Positions 25,725 to 36,518 of a DNA stretch of 64,000 bases are shown here, piece after piece. The notes beneath the pieces were generated by a model. That model had not been told where the DNA came from. It saw only the letters and a program-made list of their open reading frames with translations, and did not search any database. The position numbers and the translations under genes were made by a program. This DNA is from Siphonodentalium dalli. Its lineage: Eukaryota > Mollusca > Scaphopoda > Gadilida > Siphonodentaliidae. The stretch lies in contig CP136069.1 in assembly GCA_032622095.1 (NCBI GenBank), positions 202,042,690 to 202,106,689 on the forward strand, written 5' to 3'. Numbering within the stretch: the stretch's first letter is position 1; each line of letters starts with the position of its first letter.

Positions 25725-27082
25725 CTGGTAAAATTCCACAATCGATAGGATTAAGGAGGAATATAATACTCAAGACTTCTGATAAATAGATATAGAACCA
25801 TACAATTTTGGGACAAAGAAGTGATTATTGCACGAGAGCGTTTGGCGGAAGGATACCGCAACGCGGGAGAACTTTCTACGTCATGCGGACATACCAAAAT
25901 GGCGAACGTGCGCATGTGCGAGCGCGAATGTGATACGAACGAAAGTCAAAGTCCAGGAGATATTGGTCGACCTCTGCACCCCCCAGGACTCAACTTCAGC
26001 CCACTAATTTTCTTCCTTAAGGTCTCCTATAATTGTTTTCACTTGTTAACAAGAAAAAAAAAGTGGCCGCAGAGACTCCAGACAAGATGGCGTCCATCAT
26101 GGCGGCCATTTAAAAAAAATGCACCATGTGTTTATGATCGCCGTTATAGTAAAGATGATATCACAAGCGGTCTTGTTTTCCGCTCGATTTGTTTTGCTAA
26201 TATACAGCCCTTACAAATTAGCCAAAATCCGACACCAGAATCCAATATGGCGGCCAAGATGGCCGCCGAAATGTGAAAATATGCTATTTTTCTGACATGT
26301 TACCACCTTTCTTTGTCTCTGTGGGAAACAATTGGCATCTTTGCGTCATGTTATACATTTAGCATATTGAGGAGTCATTTTCGAACACATGGCGACCATA
26401 ATATACGTGCATTGCGGGACATTTTTGTCCGATATCACGTTTTCCCAAATGCCGGTATAATAGGTCAAAGCCGAATCTACGTTAATAACGCGATGTAATG
26501 TTTCGAATCAATGAATGTTATTGCTATTATAACAACACCCATGCATATATATGTGCAGGAGATTCTCCAGCTATGATTCCTCTTATACCTGAGTTGAGGA
26601 ATATTTACCCAAATCCAAGATGGCGGCCAAAATGGCCACCAGAATTAAAAAATCGCCGAAAATCGCAGATGTTAACATCAGTGAGCATTATTGTCATGAA
26701 AACTCCACACCTGCTTACTATTGTGAGTTGCGAACACTTAGGCGAAGAACTTTCCTTGTACCATATCCAAATGAAAGTACCCCAAATCCAAAATGGCGCC
26801 CACAATGGCGGACAGATTTTGAAAAATCACCGAAATTCCCTCATATTCACATCATTGTGCATTATTGTCGAGACAACTCCAGTTACTCCACCCATGCTTA
26901 CAGTTCAGTTGAGTTGGAAATACTGAGGTGAAGTAATTACCTTATATCTCATGCAAGAAATTGTTTTCCAAATCGTAGATGGCGGCCAAAATGGCGACCG
27001 AAATTTGAAAACAAGTCTACATTCCTTTACTTTCTTACGATGGGCGTTATTGTTCCGCGATTTCTATCCACCATTACATGTT

Positions 27083-27557
27083 ATCATCTGATTGGATCTG
27101 TTCGGTGAGACGATTGCTGGACGCCAACAAGCTTGTTCTTATGATCATGTTCAATGAGTTTGGGTATATTATGCATTATGGTCTTCTACGCCTTAGCAGA
27201 AATGCATCCGTCAAATGTCGGGCTTTCAACATTCGAAGCCATATTCAGAAGTTGTCCGGGTACGTCAGTGCATTAGATGAGTATGCGAATTGATGAACCA
27301 TATATTGGGAAGTGGTTGTTTGGGAAGATCACCAAGTGTACACGTTGTTATCCCCATTGGGTCACCAAAGCTGACAATACGCAGATAGATAGGTCCTTCT
27401 GAAAGCTAGTATACGCATCGACCGAATACCTTTCTAGTGTATCGCACAAGATGACGCATATACCCCATATGTAGCATCTGAATTATACCATAAGCTATAC
27501 CACGAATTAAGCTCGCTAAGAATTCCAAGCTTTCGAAACAAAGACGTGAGCTGGACA
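27083..27557 (+). repeat. Inserted copy of 29409-29881
   Basis: This segment is nearly identical to 29409-29881 in direct orientation and interrupts the left arm between CCATTACATG and CATGTTGATATGG. In the right arm these two flanks are joined (TTACATGTTGATATG when read on the reverse strand), so CATG is present on both sides of the insert. It carries the 3' part of the plus-strand coding remnant. Confidence 0.7.
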
Positions 27558-28253
27558 TGTTGATATGGAATAGTGACATGAAGTATTCACTAGGGTTTGG
27601 CAATTGATACTCACAGCCAAGATCGCTGCTAAATTATTAGAAATTGAAAAGAAATCGATATTTTCACATCTTAATTTCAACTTTTTGTCATAATATCGGT
27701 ATGTATGGACGAAACTGTACATACCCCATATACTAGTTCAACTTGAAGGTATCAAAACTCATAACATATCTCTTACCCTTCTGGAAAGATGAAAACCACA
27801 ATTAATATCGCGATGTGGCATTTCGAAATTCATTCTCCACTTAGCGCAGATAATGGCCGTAAGCGTAGGTGCGCCGAATAGTTATATCAGAACAATTACC
27901 TGATAACAGATTCTGATTTGCCACGTCACGTCCATAATTAGCTGGACCAGCTTCCATTTCTTTGTCTGATAAATCTAGGTAACTCACACCGACAAATTAT
28001 TTACCACTTCCTGGGAGTAGGGTCCCTCTAATCATAACGTTTCAAACAATTCATTGTCCGGTGTCTAGCTTACGATTTAAAATATTTGCTAAATATGATA
28101 TTTGTGCGTCATCTTGAACTATGAAGGCATATGACCGATGAGTATACAAGCTTACAGAAGGTCATCTCTATGTATGTGTCTCATGCCCCATGTGGATAAC
28201 GACATGTACACCTGGCGAACCAGTTAGCTAGTCACTTCTCAATAGATGGTTCG

Positions 28254-28723
28254 TCAACTCACAAACTCAGCGAACGTATTGTCATACGTGGACAACTTCG
28301 ACAGTGTTTCGAAGGTTGCTAGCTGTCTCATTCCCTTGGACAGATGTCTATCTGGTTTGGAGAAGACCATATTGTATAGACTACCCACACTTCTAGACCA
28401 TGATCCGAAGCAAACTGTGTGACGCCCCGCATTTGTTTCGTCGAATATCTCCCAGCAGAGAGGAACAATGCTCGCGGTGCTAGTTTATGGACATGCGCCA
28501 TGATAGTGGGAATGAAATGGGCCACGGTATACACCACCCCTACACCTGGTGCATGTTTAAGATATAGAATGTCATGCGTGTCGGTTTTATTTGGTGTGGT
28601 AAGGTTGTATTTCCACATTGTATTTCGAAGCCTTTCTGATTCAACTACGTACATTTTTGTCTGGATAATACTATGGTAGCCTCCCTCAAAACAGTCGGAT
28701 GGACTGAAGGATAATGTCTTCAT
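28254..28723 (-). pseudogene. Coding remnant of unknown family, left arm
   Basis: About 130 residues are open on the minus strand, with blocks TKMYVVESERLRNTMWKYNL, then FIPTIMAHVHKLAPRALFLS, then KQMRGVTQFASDHGLEVWVVY. After VWVVY the matching frame shifts by one base and goes on to a tail ending KLSTYDNTFAEFVS and a stop at 28254. The right-arm copy has the matching blocks TYNLS, FISTIITHTHKLAP and KLSGYVNALDEYAN followed by a stop at the same place, so the reading frame and end were under selection before decay. I do not recognise the family. No catalytic motif is obvious. The protein could be the element's own mobility protein or a captured host gene. Confidence 0.5.
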
Positions 28724-28941
28724 AGCATGAATGTATGCGTTTTTTGTTATCCTCTCTCAGGGTTAGTGTCAGTATGTTGGCGGTATTATTCAAGAACATG
28801 TCAGGAACTGTGGTGCATTTATTTCACTATGTATTTAAAGAACAATGTACAGTCTCGATGACAATGTCTATGGACGTTGGGGGACGCGACCTTTATGGTC
28901 ATATAGCTGTATATATATATAACTTTAGAATATAGCAGTTA

Positions 28942-31481
28942 ATGTATCATGCAGGAAAATGTTCGCAATGGTGCTGTTACCAAGAAATCACTCGGTGAAC
29001 CAACGTTTGTTGAACTTAAGCAAGAGCTCATCAACGTAACATTCAACTGGATGTTGTTCGCGTCGAACATTTCACCCTTTTGTTGATGGCATTTGTACTT
29101 TCTTGAACCATACCACCCAGCGTGAGTATGTCATATCAACCAACTATCAAAGGTATCGCCTTTAAGACTACACTCCAGTCCTGGTGGGGCTTATACAGCA
29201 GTAGACAATGGCACAACCTGGTCCAGCTGTTTAAGAACGGCTTCCAAACGGATGGGAACATACAATCTTAGCATACAAGGAAAGCAAAGCCACACAAGAG
29301 ATCCTGTCTGAATCTAAAACATAACAAAATAAGGGGCGGTGCAGCCATGGTCCAACTTCATTTCCACTATCATCACACATACCCACAAACTAGCACCGTG
29401 TGTATTGTTATCATCTGATTGGATCTGTTCGGTGAGACGTTTGCTGGACGCCAACAAGCTTGTTCTTATGATCATGTTCAAGGAGTTTGGGTATATTATG
29501 CATTATGGTCTTCTACGCCTTAGCAGAAATGCATCCGTCAAATGTCGGGCTTTCAACATTCGAAGCCATATTCAGAAGTTGTCCGGGTACGTCAATGCAT
29601 TAGATGAGTATGCGAATTGATGAACCATATATTGGGAAGTGGCTGTTTGGGAAGATCACCAGGTGTACACGTTGTTATCCCCATTGGGTCACCAAAGCTG
29701 ACAATACGCAGATAGATAGGTCCTTCTGAAAGCTAGCATACGCATCGACCGAATACCTTTCTAGTGTATCGCACAAGATGACGCATATACCCCATATGTA
29801 GCATCTGAATTATACCATAAGCTATACCACGAATTAAGCTCGGTAAGAATTCCAAGCTTTCGAAACAAAGACGTGAGCTGTACACCGGCATATGTATTGT
29901 TTGGAACATTCCGATTAGTGGCACCCTTCTACAAAGAAGTGTAATAAACTGTTGTTGTGAGTGAGATAGATAAATCTGACGATGAGACGGAAACGGTCTA
30001 GATAATGCTGAATGTGGCAATTCAGAATAAGCTCAGGTACTGTTGTTTTGATTCTTGGAAGTCATAATATGACTATTCGGCGCACCTATATACGGTTACG
30101 GCCAGTATGAGCCCTTAGTGGAGAATGGGTTTTTAAATGCCACATCGCGATTGTGGGTTTTCATCATTGCAAAAGGCTACGACTTACATTGGAACTAATA
30201 TATGGCTTATATTATGTACCGTTTCGTCTATACAAATCGATATTATGACAAAAAGTTGAAATTAGTATGTGATAATATCGGCTTCTTTTCAATTTATGGC
30301 CGCCAGTTTGGCCGCCATATTGACTGTGAGTATCACTTGCCAAACCCTAATGAATAATGCATACATATCAACATGTAATGGTGGGTAGAAATCGCGAAAC
30401 AATAATGCCCATCCTAAGAAAGTAAAGAAATGTATGCGTATTTTCAAATTTCGGTCGCCATTTTGTCCGCCATGTTCGATTTGGAAAACCATTTCTTGCT
30501 TGAGATGTAAGGTAATTACTTCGCCTCAGTATTTCCAACTCAATTGTACGCATGGATGGAGTTGTCTCGATAATAATGCCCAATGATGTTAATGTGAGGG
30601 AATTTCGGTGATTTTTTCGAAATCTGTCCGCCATTGTGGGCGCCATTTTGGATTTGGGTACTTTTATTTGGATATGGTACAAGGAAAGTTCTTCGACTAA
30701 GTGTTCCCCACTCACAATAGTAAGCAGGTGTGGAGTTTTCATGACAATAATGCTCACTGATGTTAAAATCGGCGATTTTTTAATTCTGGTGGCCATTTTG
30801 GCCGCCATCTTGGATTTAGGTAAATATTCCTCAGCTCAGGTATAAGAGTAATCATAGCTCGAGTATCTCCTGCACATATATATGCATGGGTGTTGTTATA
30901 ATATCAATAACATTCATTGATTCGAAACATTACATCGCGTTATTAACGTATATTCGGCTTTGACCTATTATACCGGCATTTGGGAAAACGTGATATCGGA
31001 CAAAAATATCCCGCATTGAATGTATATTATGGTCCCCATGTGGTCAAAAATGACTTCTCTATATGATAAATGTATAATATGACGCAAAGATGTCAACATT
31101 TTCCCACAGAGACAAACGAAAGGTGGTAACATGTCAGAAAAATAGCATATTTTTACATTTCGGCGGCCATCTTGGCCGCCATATTGGATTCTGGTGTCGC
31201 ATTTGTGGCTAATTTGTAAGGGTCGTATATTAGCATAACGAATCGACCGGAAACCAAGACCGCATGTGATATCATCTTTACTATAATGGCGATCAAAGAG
31301 ACATTATGCATTTAAACAAAATGGCCGCCATGATGGACGCCATCTTGTCTGGAGTCTCTGCGGCCACTTTTTTTTCTTGTTAACATGCGAACAAAATTAG
31401 AGGAGACCATAAGGAAGAAAATTAGTGGGGTGAAGTTGAGTCCTGGGGGGGGTGCAGAGGTCAACCAATATCTCCTGGACT
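28942..31481 (+). repeat. Right arm of the palindrome, with ~160-base YY1-like motif repeats
   Basis: From about 30290 outward the arm is made of diverged units of about 155-165 bases. Each is centred on paired motifs like GGCCGCCATNTTGG (near 30299, 30455, 30625, 30790, 31160, 31325) and shares words such as GGAGTTGTC..GACAATAATG. The GCCGCCATNTTG core is the known consensus of the zinc-finger factor YY1. Whether anything binds here is inference. Confidence 0.65.
28951..29620 (+). pseudogene. Coding remnant of unknown family, right arm
   Basis: Mirror copy of the left-arm remnant, with several frame breaks. Readable pieces in order are NVRNGAVTKKSLGEPTFVEL, then KTTLQSWWGLYSSRQWHNLV, then KRMGTYNLS, FISTIITHTHKLAPCVLLS and the C-terminal LRLSRNASVKCRAFNIRSHI, ending DEYAN and a stop at 29620. 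Stops and shifts near 29070, 29270 and 29330 show that it is broken. The last 70 or so codons are also present in the inserted copy at 27083-27557. Confidence 0.45.
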
Positions 31482-31546
31482 ATCAGTCATATATAGTAGA
31501 GCAGCTGGGACCGGAATTGGGCCTTATTTTTCGAGTTCAACCATGT

Positions 31547-31953
31547 GGAAGAGTAACAATATTAACTAACAACTCATCAGCAATATTAACTAACAACTCA
31601 TCAGCAAATATTCAGCTATTAACTAACAACTCATCAGCAAATATTATGTTATTAACTAACAACTCATCAGCAAATATTCAGCTATTAACTAACAACTCAT
31701 CAGCAAATATTATGTTATTAACTAACAACTCATCAGCAAATATTCAGTTGTTAACTAACAACTCATCAGAAAATATTCAGTTGTTAACTAACAACTCATC
31801 AGAAAATATTCAGTTGTTAACTAACAACTCATCAGAAAATATTCAGTTGTTAACTAACAACTCATCACCACATATTCAGTTGTTAACTAACAACTCATCA
31901 GCAATATTCATTTGTTAACTAACAACTCATCAGCAATATTCATTTGTTAACTA
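31547..31953 (+). repeat. 30-33 base minisatellite abutting the CTLD1 splice donor
   Basis: Thirteen or so copies of TTAACTAACAACTCATCAGC plus AAATATTCAG-type tails. On the minus strand each copy contains GTTAGTTAA. The array ends exactly where the intron starts after exon 31956-32161, whose own donor reads GTTAGTTAACAAATG. The array therefore appears to be an amplification of the first bases of this intron. The plus-strand frame through it is a repeat artefact. Confidence 0.85.
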
Positions 31954-31955
31954 AC

Positions 31956-32161
31956 CATTGCGTTCGCATAACGTATAAGCCGTGTTGATGCAGTCAGTGT
32001 CGTACGTAGACCACCGCTTTGTGATAGCGTTGTACCTCATGTACACACAGCCACTATTACCCAACGACGCCCAACTTGCAGAATCTAAAGTGTTCTCACT
32101 CAGCAGCCAGTCCGATCCGTTTAGCGATACCCACAGCGGACCAGACGATGCGCTCCCCAAC
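31956..32161 (-). CDS. C-type lectin domain 1, second exon
   Basis: Minus-strand exon, 206 bases, acceptor TATTATTGCAG and donor AATG/GTTAGT, phase 2 in and phase 1 out, exactly as in the CTLD2 counterpart. The peptide shows LWVSLNGSDWLLSENTLDSA, then WASLGNSGCVYMRYN, KRWSTYDTDC and the closing AYTLCER. The fold-defining W, G, GC and C...C positions are present. The sugar-site motifs are not: there is no EPN or QPD, and RWSTYD stands where WND is expected. CTLD1 is therefore probably a protein-binding or calcium-independent domain. Intron retention would add only a stop codon (GGT TAG), directly truncating the protein after CTLD1. Confidence 0.85.
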
Positions 32162-32234
32162 CTGCAATAATACGTAAATGTATTTAAGATTAACATAAAT
32201 CTAGATAGACAGATACATGTAGATAGATACATAG

Positions 32235-32783
32235 TTTATTGTCATAAATTCAGAACGGAAAATTGACAAATGTGGACAACTACAATTTTACATTTATATA
32301 AAGCAAAATCAGACAGGGATATGGTTGAACATAATTTGACGATATGTCATGATGACAGCGAAAACCAATATAGTGATTTTCCTGGGTGATGTAATACATG
32401 TATACGGACATTATGGACGAGTACGTGCGCCTGAAAGTATTAACCGCCGCTTTGCAAGTGCAGAGTCGATAAAATTAATGTCGCTATAATGTATTGTCGG
32501 AGTGCAGTCATTACCAAATTGTGATAGGAAAGCCGATACAATCTAGGAAGTGGTTAGAGTGGCGCAATTTGACCAGTTGGTCATTAATGTGAAGAAAAAG
32601 ACGCGATCGTAATTCGAAATAGGACGGACAATGAAGTAGAAAGTTTATTTCATATTTGACGCCTTTTGCACATGCTGGGCATATACGAATGTCACTCCTT
32701 AATGGTTTTCCGTCGACCGCGCCCTTCTCAATGCATGTTATAAAAGTTGGCTTTCTATGTGATACATTTGAGCAGCGTATGGC
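32235..32783 (-). mobile_element. 3' end of a LINE, C-terminal finger region and tail
   Basis: On the minus strand 32783-32511 reads as the C-terminal end of a non-LTR retrotransposon reverse-transcriptase protein. It contains the pattern RICPACAKGVKYEINFLLHC followed by PSYFELRSRLF, i.e. the CxxC..(E/H)..HC finger-like motif typical of LINE ORF2 ends, stopping at 32511. The untranslated tail continues to an AATAAA near 32240 and a CTAT-type microsatellite. It is truncated at its 5' end, lies in the same orientation as the lectin gene, and is inside the CTLD1 intron. The clade was not determined. Confidence 0.65.
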
Positions 32784-32800
32784 TCCAAATATAGCAATTA

Positions 32801-35611
32801 AATAAAGCAGGGGTTCTCATACCTTGTTTCTTGTGTTAGAGTAATTCAGTATTAACACACATGACTTTGATAAATTTGGCTGGGTGGATAGTCCAACGTA
32901 TCGAGGCAAATAAGAATGGTCTGGCCGTCAGCATAATATACATAGTCACCGCTGTCGTACTGTGGCATGATAACTTCACGTATGTTATTCAAATAGTCAA
33001 GACGAAGGATTCACATGGCCATATTATGTAAATTATCTTCACCTTTTTGGTTTTTGAAAATTCATTCACAATGATTGAATTGAGCCTGGTATACTTACGA
33101 ATTTATGAAAACAGGGCAGATGTATCAATTAACATGAGTTATGTCACCTCAAATGTGGTATTTCATCACGTCAGTGATGTGTCAAGGCAATCGAGACTAG
33201 TTGCATAGTTACACTCTAACACACATTGCATTTAAGGGGAAACGCATGTTTTCTATAAATCAAGCCAAAATGGCAAGAAATTTTCAACAAAGAATTTTTC
33301 GGGATCTATCATCTGAACAATCGTTGATTATCACATCTCCGGTGTATATAGACTCGGAGCAATTATTAGATGTGACAAAAACAATGTATTGTTTTACTAA
33401 ATTTGAGAGGTTGAAAATATTAGTTTGTTCCCCTTTGGGTACCAAGAACTGTAATTAATACTTCCACATAGCGCACTAATCACCAAATTGTTTTCTTGTA
33501 TTTGTTCGTTGACACGAGGCTTTATTTGTATCATTATGTTGAGTTATAATTTGAATTTCATAATGTAAAGGCATACCACATATATGTTAATCTATAATGA
33601 AGCAGCAACAACCATTCCAGCCCAAAGGGAAACAAGTTGATAGGCACTGTGGTCTACTCAAGCTTGGTCAATCGGCAGGATTTAGGCCACAGTGTTAATA
33701 CATATGGTTGCGAGCGTTAACTTTGTTATGCAGACCTGCCACCGTGTGGGTCCGGGCAGAATAGGCATACCACGCGGTGAGTGGTAAGAATACCCTAATG
33801 TGGCACCTTGTCACTTTTTGAACGTATATCCTGACTCCAAGTGGAAACATTCCTCTTGGTGCTTTTAGTTGTACATAGCTCACTGTTTTAATCTAATCCA
33901 CTGTATGATGCATCTACACAGTTGCTTCGCTACAATCGTGTTTATACATGATTTGGTTCATGGCTAAACAGAACGACGTTAAAATCTAAATCATTCAATC
34001 AATCGACTATGAACCTATGACCCAGAACTCAGCTCAGCCCACGTTTTCATTGATCAACACGCATGACATGACACTTGTCGAATATAGAAAATTATTTATG
34101 GCAGTTACCTTTATAAAAGGAACTAGTCAACGATTCAAGAACAACTAAATATTATCCCATGAACTACAGATATTAATGGATAGAAGAATTGCACTAACAG
34201 TTCTACTTACTGTAAATGTTGAGTATTGTTCATACCATAAAAGTATAGTAAATGATGTTATCATTTCCAACGGATCGATGGTATTTAATTACTGTTTCAC
34301 AGTAATCGCTTGTACCAAATTGCACAAAGACATTCCTAACAGAATTTGATAATATCCATTTTGAAATACCCGGAAACGTTTTAAAACGTGTCTGATCCTT
34401 ACGGATGTGCTGCCTTCTCAAGAATATGTGCATACAATAATCATTGTGTGCAAATTTGAGAGAGGAAATTATATAAAACATACACTAAGTCTTTCCCTTT
34501 GCTCTAGATTTAAAATACTAGACGGTAAAATATGGATGACAGCTGAGAAATTGTGGTTTCGAAATTAAATAATCACCACATTTTAGAGGCGCACACATGT
34601 ACTAGCATCGGCATAGACGGCTTTATGGGGAAGCTGGTTGCTATCACATGCATAGGTTCACTTCAATGTAACAGCCATACAAATTGTTTCCGAGATAACA
34701 TGTATGTTATCTATATCGACAACATACAGTGCCAAATTCTGGTATCGAAATTGTGTCCACATTAAACTAGAATGCCTTGCACCAGGTTGACAATTATTAC
34801 TCCGGATGGCATATGGATGTATATTTAGCACTAGATTGGCTGTGTTAGCTCAACGGTTAATAAGCTGTAAACGTATATGCCCCCATTTTATCGAAGTAAA
34901 AGAGGTAATAACATATAGTTTCCTCAAGGAAAGTAAAGTGGCACTCACATCTCGCAGACTATCTTCCTACAATCGATCAGTACGACCAGAGAGATCATAA
35001 TATAATATTGTCCCATAAACTATTTACTTATGTGCGTGTATGACAAGTGGTTTTTTTCTGCTAAAAGAGTATGCATGAACTAACACGTAACAAAACACAT
35101 TTGAAAGAGGCCAACGCCATCGACCGCCACAACTTCGGCTTATATTTGTATAAACCACATCATTCCCGCCCACACCACAGCCAATATATCAACTTAAGTA
35201 TGAAGGAAAGTGCGTAGACGGTGTCAGTGCACGCAATTTCTCACAACTCAAGTAGTCTCTCTACTACATCCACACATTAGGTATCATAACATATACATAA
35301 TTTATCTGTCCTGAATTGCGCTCAAGTACAAACTGAGGAGGGACTTTGTAACTGACAGATATAACAATTACATGCGAATAAGTTTGAACAATATAATTGG
35401 ACAACAATTTCCACTGTTGCAGTGCCATCTAACTTTGCGACTGTGAACGCCTTTGCGGGACACTCGACATTAAACCCGTCGATTGATTGCACCAACTGCC
35501 ACTGCAAGACAATAACGGATATACGACCGGACTTCGGACTCGGGGACGGACTCCTGATATAGTAAGACTGGTTCGCAATTTCACCATGTTGTTTAACATG
35601 TTTTGACAGAT
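32801..35611 (-). other. Intron inside lectin domain 1, no other feature seen
   Basis: AT-rich intron. Short frames at 33201-33458 (+) and 34230-34481 (-) show no supporting motif or homologue within the window. Confidence 0.5.
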
Positions 35612-35945
35612 TAACAATTTGGTTAGTTCATAACCTACTTGTTTTCAAATTGGTTTCGTCATGTGGAACCGATATTCGCATTTATAATCTACCAGGTACA
35701 ACTAGGGGGCATTTGAGAACCATCGCCCGAGTATTCGGTTACGAGCGAAGAATCGTTTGATACCCAACTAGGTTATATTAAAGTTATCAAATGTTATGTT
35801 CATAACCTATTGGTTCACACATTAGTTCATCGTCGGGAACCAAGTACATACTCACTTGGTTATATGTTGATTCCAACTGGTCTAGAACCAACTGATACTT
35901 TGGTTACCGGGAACCAAATGGTTCTCTATATTGGTTACTAATACG
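35612..35945. repeat. Degenerate GGTT/AACC inverted-repeat element
   Basis: Contains many GGTTCATAACC, TTGGTT and AACCAA words on both strands, for example GTTCATAACCTACTTGTT near 35627 and GTTCATAACCTATTGGTT near 35797. It looks like an old foldback or MITE-type repeat. Boundaries are approximate. Confidence 0.35.
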
Positions 35946-36080
35946 GGACAAGCTGAACAACCAATGAAAACAGTTGATTGCAAATAACTATAAAATTTAT
36001 ACATGTATTCGGATGTTATGTCCAAGACCCGTTGTATACTATATATATAGCATTAATATACCATGCGTGTGTTTACTTAC

Positions 36081-36249
36081 AGATTACGTTCGATGAAGTT
36101 TTTGTCGATATCGTTGTCATGTGTATAAAATGTCCCGTTGCTTGTTTTGCAATAATCATGGGCCCCGCAAGCGTCGAATTGTTCCGTACTAATCCAGAAA
36201 CATCTTCTAGTCACGTGGTTGTAAACGGCGTTGTATTCTCTGCAGTATC
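36081..36249 (-). CDS. C-type lectin domain 1, first exon
   Basis: Minus-strand exon, 169 bases, acceptor TTCTAACAAG and donor AATCT/GTAAGT, phase 1 in and phase 2 out, identical in phase to the first exon of CTLD2. It reads GYCREYNAVYNHVTRRCFWI, then EQFDACGAHDYCKTSNGTFY and DNDIDKNFIERN. Cys-Phe-Trp entry, Cys-rich helix and the closing NFI match the N-terminal half of a C-type lectin-like domain. NGT is a possible N-glycosylation site. Splicing to 32161 restores a complete domain. This is the most 5' exon I can support. A preceding exon ending in phase 1 (signal peptide) must exist but was not found. Confidence 0.8.
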
Positions 36250-36518
36250 CTTGTTAGAATAGACAGACACATAATGAGTTGTTATATTGTGATTATGCCA
36301 AACACTAACATGAAAACCGTTACGCCAATGAATACGGTGCCACAACCATGACACATAATGTATGAATGTTATAATTATGCTATAACCCGTTAGTGCATGC
36401 ACGAGAAAATCAGTCATCAAACGCGCATTCGTGTGAACAGAATCACAACTTGCGAAATAAAGAACGAATATATAGCTCACCTTTGAATGAAAAAAATCTA
36501 AACACCCTTTGAAAACTG

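Larger units (their letters stand above)
25950..28940 (-). repeat. Left arm of the palindrome
   Basis: Holds spaced ATGGCGGC/GCCGCCAT words near 26090, 26250, 26625, 26800 and 26980, and a 475-base extra segment at 27083-27557 that the right arm lacks at the matching place. Its inner end carries the minus-strand coding remnant. Confidence 0.65.
25950..31481. mobile_element. 5.5 kb imperfect palindromic element with coding remnants
   Basis: The tips are inverted: AGTCCAGGAGATATTGGTCG at 25950 and its near reverse complement ending CTCCTGGACT at 31481. Moving inward from both tips the two halves keep matching as reverse complements all the way to a centre near 28940. Examples are the GTTAACAAGAAAAAAA and GGCGGCCATC blocks, the ATTCGGCGCACC block (30075) against 27870, the CACCGG..TTGTTTG block (29883) against 28060, and the coding remnants at 29300-29620 against 28254-28600. 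Outer parts are highly alike; the inner coding parts are clearly diverged. No known transposase was recognised. It fills most of the intron between CTLD1 and CTLD2. Target duplications are not evident. Confidence 0.7.

Noticed and set aside
31385-31918. 177-codon plus frame with NNSSANIQLLT repeats
   Set aside because: It runs from the end of the palindromic element into a minisatellite and is antisense to the lectin intron; a repeat artefact.
33201-33458. 85-codon plus-strand frame
   Set aside because: No motif, no splice support, antisense to the lectin intron; it cannot be told from chance.
35322-35617. Minus-strand frame after a good acceptor-like TATTGTCTTGCAG
   Set aside because: The peptide (WQLVQSIDGFNVECPAKAF...) looks somewhat protein-like, but it would fall inside a lectin domain whose two halves already join in phase, and no donor or homologue was found.
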